Part shown: one piece after another, positions 4,897 through 7,286 of the stretch
Position numbering within the stretch: the first letter of the stretch is position 1
How the letters are laid out: each line of letters opens with the position of its first letter
Assembly (NCBI GenBank): GCA_029007685.1
Contig: JAQXIG010000140.1
Location: forward strand, 1 to 7,286
DNA from: a bacterium
Lineage (GTDB): Bacteria > Bacillota_I > Bacilli_A > RF39 > UBA660
Length of the DNA stretch: 7,286 nucleotides
Reading direction: 5' to 3'
Position numbers and translations under genes: made by a program
The notes under the pieces: generated by a model
The model's input: the letters and a program-made list of their open reading frames with translations, nothing else
Database searches by the model: none
What the model was told of the DNA's origin: nothing

Positions 4897-5829
4897 CTAC
4901 TGATGAAGATCAGTCATGGAAGATGGGGATTGAGCTTGATGTACTTGAGGTGTCGAATCGATCGTTTGAGTTGTAGATGCTTGCTCAATAAAGTCAATAT
5001 TTTTAAATAGATCCGCTCCTTGCTTTTCTGATTGTCTTCCTCGGTCTGTTGATTGTTCTTGAGGTTGCATTGTCATAAAAATTGAGGATGATGATTTGGG
5101 AGGAGGAGAAACATTGGTTACTTCTGCTGTTTTCATATTAGCTGGAAGATTATGTTCTAATTTTATCATCTCCTGGGAAAGCGGCTTTTCGACTGTTTTG
5201 TTTTCCCGAATTACTGGTATTGGATTAATCGCTACATTAGTTGATGATGGCACTTGAAATTTAACATGCTCCTCTGATACCTTGAGTAAACTTTGTTCAT
5301 AGTCTTTTTTATATACACCGCCACCTATCGAAATATCTAATGGAGCAGATTCTTTTACTTCTCGGACTGCTGTTGCAATTTGACTTTCTGCTGTAATTTG
5401 CGGTAAATCAACCGCCATCGATTTTCCACTTAAGGCATCACCATTAATACCAATATACTCACTATCACCAAAAGCAAGCAGTGGAAATGAGATCATAGGA
5501 AAAAAGATTGTCATAATCGCAAATGAGTCTGTTTTTCGAAAATTTTTTGCTAAACGATAACATACTTTTCCATATACAACAAACTGTACAAGAGGTATAA
5601 AAAATAGAATCACCTGCCATTTGGGCATATTTACAATTTCTAGTATCATGACTAAATTATAAATTGGAATAAAAGCATAAATACCTGAACGATTTGCTTT
5701 TTTAAATATTTTCATCAAAGATATTAACACAATGATGAGGAAGAGGCCTACCAAGGTGGATCCTATCATTATAGGTACTATGAACTCGTTTAAATTAGTT
5801 TCATAGGCTATTTGATAATCTTCATACAT
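4897..5829 (-). CDS. DUF5684-type membrane protein with long disordered C-terminal tail
   Basis: The 310-residue product has four hydrophobic segments near residues 16-42, 49-66, 72-88 and 103-120. They contain the DUF5684 hallmarks: KIFKKANRSGIYAFIPIYN (40-58), then VILFFIPLVQFVVYGKV (73-89), LAKNFRKTDSFA (93-104) and the terminal FGDSEY (120-125). No enzymatic function is established for the domain, which often occurs with secretion or signal-peptidase-like proteins. Residues 130-310 are predicted disordered: rich in Ser, Thr, Pro and Gln, without hydrophobic segments, and with short acidic or basic patches. This makes the protein much longer than the membrane domain alone. Which side of the membrane the tail occupies is not clear. 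GAGGG lies 8 bases before the start. It is probably monocistronic: the intron relic lies upstream and tRNA-Ser downstream with its own promoter. Confidence 0.8.
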   Translation of the reverse strand: MYEDYQIAYETNLNEFIVPIMIGSTLVGLFLIIVLISLMKIFKKANRSGIYAFIPIYNLVMILEIVNMPKWQVILFFIPLVQFVVYGKVCYRLAKNFRKTDSFAIMTIFFPMISFPLLAFGDSEYIGINGDALSGKSMAVDLPQITAESQIATAVREVKESAPLDISIGGGVYKKDYEQSLLKVSEEHVKFQVPSSTNVAINPIPVIRENKTVEKPLSQEMIKLEHNLPANMKTAEVTNVSPPPKSSSSIFMTMQPQEQSTDRGRQSEKQGADLFKNIDFIEQASTTQTIDSTPQVHQAQSPSSMTDLHQ

Positions 5830-5856
5830 AAAACATCCCTCTCTATTCTATGTTTT

Positions 5857-5885
5857 ATTTTAACAAACTATTTCTGTTTTGAATA
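5857..5885 (-). promoter_or_regulatory. Possible promoter of the DUF5684 gene
   Basis: TATTCA (5880-5885), 17 bp, then an extended -10 TGTTAAAAT (5857-5865). The -35 is weak (3 of 6), the extended -10 good. It lies just outside the 3' end of the intron relic. Confidence 0.35.
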
Positions 5886-5934
5886 GTACTAAACGGAAAA
5901 GAACTGATTTTAATTCAGAAATTGCTTTTACTCA

Positions 5935-6936
5935 ATCCAATAGAAAAAACTTTTTACTAATAATAAATACTTTTCCCTCTCACACCACCATACGTACAGC
6001 TATTTAATTGATAATAGCATTACTTTTAAGTAATGGTCTAGCAAATTTATTAGATCTTTTTTATTAAATCGTTCTTTTAATATTGCCGTTTTAATTGCTC
6101 TTGTATGTGTTATATGATAATAACCTCTTCTGGAATTTACAATTATATAAGAGGCTCTATGTGATATTTCAAGTTTTCTAGGAAAAGTATATCTTTTCTG
6201 TATCTTTTTCTATTACCCACTTTGTAAAAATTTTCTTATTCAGGAAACGAAATTCTCATCTTAAACTATTCTCCCGATAATACCTATTAGTTTGTCTTGG
6301 TTTATCGCATCGAATAATGATAGTAAATCCATATCTACTCTATGACACTTGCTATTCTTAGTTCCTCATTTTCCACTTTCTTTTAGGATATAAATGCTTC
6401 TTACTAGTTATGGTTTGTATTGACGATTTCTTATTTGTCATAATATTTCCTCTTGCTGTTCTCTAGTGTAAGCAACTAATTCTTTTACTGTTACACCATC
6501 AACACCTCTTGCTCCTTTGTTCTTGTAAACTTGTTTATAGGCTTTATTTAAGTTTTCTTTGGAAAGTACCTTTTTCTAAGAGCTCCATATTTGTTTCTAA
6601 CTTTCTAATTTCGCTCATAGATTAATCATCTTTTATAGCATTTATGTATTCAATACGTTAACTGATTATCCATGGATTGATTCTGATTATAATCTATTTC
6701 CATTTCAGTAGTATAAACTACAAATTATTCAGTCCTTCCTATTTTCCTATTCTGACTTTTTTGCCATAAACCTTTTTCGAACAGTTTTCTGAAGCGATAA
6801 AACACATATATTTCCTCGATTAGTCACTTATCCTTTGGCCTAATGCCGTCATTAATGCTTTGTTCTTCTCTAGCACTTCGCCGATACCTACCCATGTATT
6901 GGACTTTCACCAACTAGATACATACCATGACGACAC
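5935..6936 (-). mobile_element. Degenerate group II intron relic
   Basis: Three parts of a group II intron are found in order on the minus strand. The 5' RNA region (about 6625-6936) starts GTGTCG, close to the GUGYG consensus, and includes GTTGGTGAAAGTCC (around 6900-6915) and GACGGCATTAGGCCAAAGG (about 6835-6855), conserved domain I sequences. The intron-encoded ORF (6000-6618) is broken. The 3' part after the ORF stop reads CTGTACGTATGGTGGTGTG then AGAGGG, the usual sequence close to domains V/VI. The intact structure would be about 2 kb or more, so much has been deleted. Its 5' end lies about 5 bp past the T-run of the tRNA terminator, as in introns that insert behind terminators. The 3' boundary (about 5935-5945) is approximate. 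It cannot splice or move by itself. Confidence 0.85.
6000..6618 (-). pseudogene. ltrA: Group II intron reverse transcriptase/maturase, broken
   Basis: Fragments of the reverse transcriptase follow each other in different minus-strand frames. These are MSEIRKLETNMELLEKGT from 6618, NLNKAYKQVYKNKGARGVDG and VTVKELVAYTREQQ (about 6455-6560), QIRNRQYKP with the first stops (about 6430), DMDLLSLFDAINQDKLIGII (about 6280-6335), and an intact C-terminal end with SHRASYIIVNSRRGYYHIT and LINLLDHYLKVM, stopping at 6000-6002. At least two frameshifts and several in-frame stops are present. The fingers-palm block and the whole segment with the YADD catalytic motif are deleted, so roughly 200 residues remain of a normal 400-600. 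The C-terminal end resembles the maturase/DNA-binding tail of full-length relatives. Confidence 0.9.
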
Positions 6937-6941
6937 ATTAT

Positions 6942-6964
6942 AAAAACGCACTCCTAAAAGTGCG
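6942..6964 (-). terminator. Intrinsic terminator of the tRNA cluster
   Basis: On the minus strand CGCACT, a 6-nt loop (TTTAGG) and AGTGCG form a GC-rich stem (6959-6964 with 6947-6952), directly followed by five Ts (6942-6946). It lies 36 bp after the tRNA-Glu 3' end. Confidence 0.85.
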
Positions 6965-7000
6965 CTCTCATTTATACTCGAAATTGAGTTACTTACAACA

Positions 7001-7077
7001 TGGTGACCAGTACGGGATTCGAACCCGTGAATGCCGCCGTGAAAGGGCGGTGTGTTAAGCCACTTCACCAACTGGCC
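7001..7077 (-). tRNA. tRNA-Glu (anticodon UUC)
   Basis: The 77-nt minus-strand sequence has acceptor GGCCAGT pairing with ACTGGTC, anticodon stem CCGCC/GGCGG with loop CTTTCAC (anticodon TTC), T-arm CGGG TTCGAAT CCCG, discriminator A and an encoded CCA. It lies 3 bp after the proximal tRNA-Asn and is the last gene before the terminator. Confidence 0.96.
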
Positions 7078-7080
7078 AGA

Positions 7081-7156
7081 TGGCGCCTGATGTAGGACTC
7101 GGACCTACGACCTATCGGTTAACAGCCGAGTGCTCTACCAACTGAGCTAATCAGGC
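7081..7156 (-). tRNA. tRNA-Asn (anticodon GUU), copy 2
   Basis: The 76-nt minus-strand gene has acceptor GCCTGAT/ATCAGGC, D-arm AGCTCAGTTGGTAGAGC, anticodon loop CTGTTAA (anticodon GTT), T-arm GTAGG TCCGAGT CCTAC, discriminator G and an encoded CCA. It differs from the upstream copy at one D-loop position (T here, C there). Confidence 0.96.
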
Positions 7157-7166
7157 ACATAAATAA

Positions 7167-7242
7167 TGGCGCCTGATGTAGGACTCGGACCTACGACCTA
7201 TCGGTTAACAGCCGAGTGCTCTACCAGCTGAGCTAATCAGGC
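7167..7242 (-). tRNA. tRNA-Asn (anticodon GUU), copy 1
   Basis: This is almost identical to the following copy, with the same acceptor, anticodon loop CTGTTAA and encoded CCA; the D-loop has AGCTGG instead of AGTTGG. The two copies form an 86-bp tandem repeat that includes the ten-base flank ATTTATGTGC-like spacer. Confidence 0.96.
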
Positions 7243-7265
7243 ACATAAATACATAAAGCTATTTC

Positions 7266-7271
7266 ATTATA
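7266..7271 (-). promoter_or_regulatory. Possible -10 box of the tRNA cluster
   Basis: A perfect TATAAT on the minus strand lies 23 bp upstream of the first tRNA-Asn. The -35 would fall beyond the right edge, so it cannot be confirmed; further tRNA genes could also lie upstream. Confidence 0.35.
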
Positions 7272-7286
7272 TAATACATTTATTAC

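Noticed and set aside
4899..4914. ACTGAT-GAAG-ATCAGT hairpin at the end of the DUF5684 gene
   Set aside because: Six base pairs ending at the stop codon with no T-run after it on the minus strand; probably chance.
6000..6618. Active retroelement such as a retron or DGR reverse transcriptase
   Set aside because: The fragments match group II intron reverse transcriptase/maturase, and the flanking RNA motifs are of intron type; the YADD core is missing.
5830..7000. CRISPR array or phage attachment site next to the tRNA genes
   Set aside because: No regularly spaced repeats and no duplicate of a tRNA 3' end was seen; the region is explained by the group II intron relic.

Overview
The window looks like a chromosomal piece of an endospore-forming, AT-rich member of the Bacillota, probably class Bacilli. 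The evidence is a full-length forespore sigma factor SigG, a YlmC/YmxH-family sporulation protein in the same order as in Bacillus subtilis, Shine-Dalgarno sites of the AAGGAG type, tRNAs with encoded CCA, and a pilin-like protein and a DUF5684 protein of types I associate with uncultured gut Bacilli. The taxon is inferred; no rRNA gene is present. Every recognised gene lies on the minus strand, so transcription runs from high to low coordinates.

Reading in the direction of transcription: at the right edge a tRNA cluster (Asn, Asn, Glu) ends in an intrinsic terminator. Directly after it is about 1 kb of dead group II intron, with a recognisable 5' RNA part, a shattered reverse transcriptase/maturase ORF and a 3' tail. 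Next come a four-helix DUF5684 membrane protein with a long disordered tail, a tRNA-Ser(GCU) with a strong promoter and terminator, an AlkD-like HEAT-repeat protein, a secreted or pilin-like protein with Ig-like domains, sigG, ylmC, and a protein with the endonuclease/exonuclease/phosphatase (EEP) fold that has lost most active-site residues. After a 0.68-kb stretch with no intact gene, the window ends inside a U32-family peptidase/tRNA hydroxylase gene.

The sporulation part (about 1.1-3.8 kb) is the most informative. The sigG Shine-Dalgarno site lies in the 3' arm of a 16-bp inverted repeat, and a SigF-type promoter has its -10 element in the loop of that repeat. A transcript from this promoter would lack the 5' arm and be translatable, whereas read-through from the gene upstream would fold over the ribosome binding site or be terminated. 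sigG has its own terminator, so ylmC is probably transcribed separately. The catalytically degenerate EEP protein directly follows ylmC in an intact frame, which suggests a non-enzymatic role. I found no CRISPR array, phage module or defence system.
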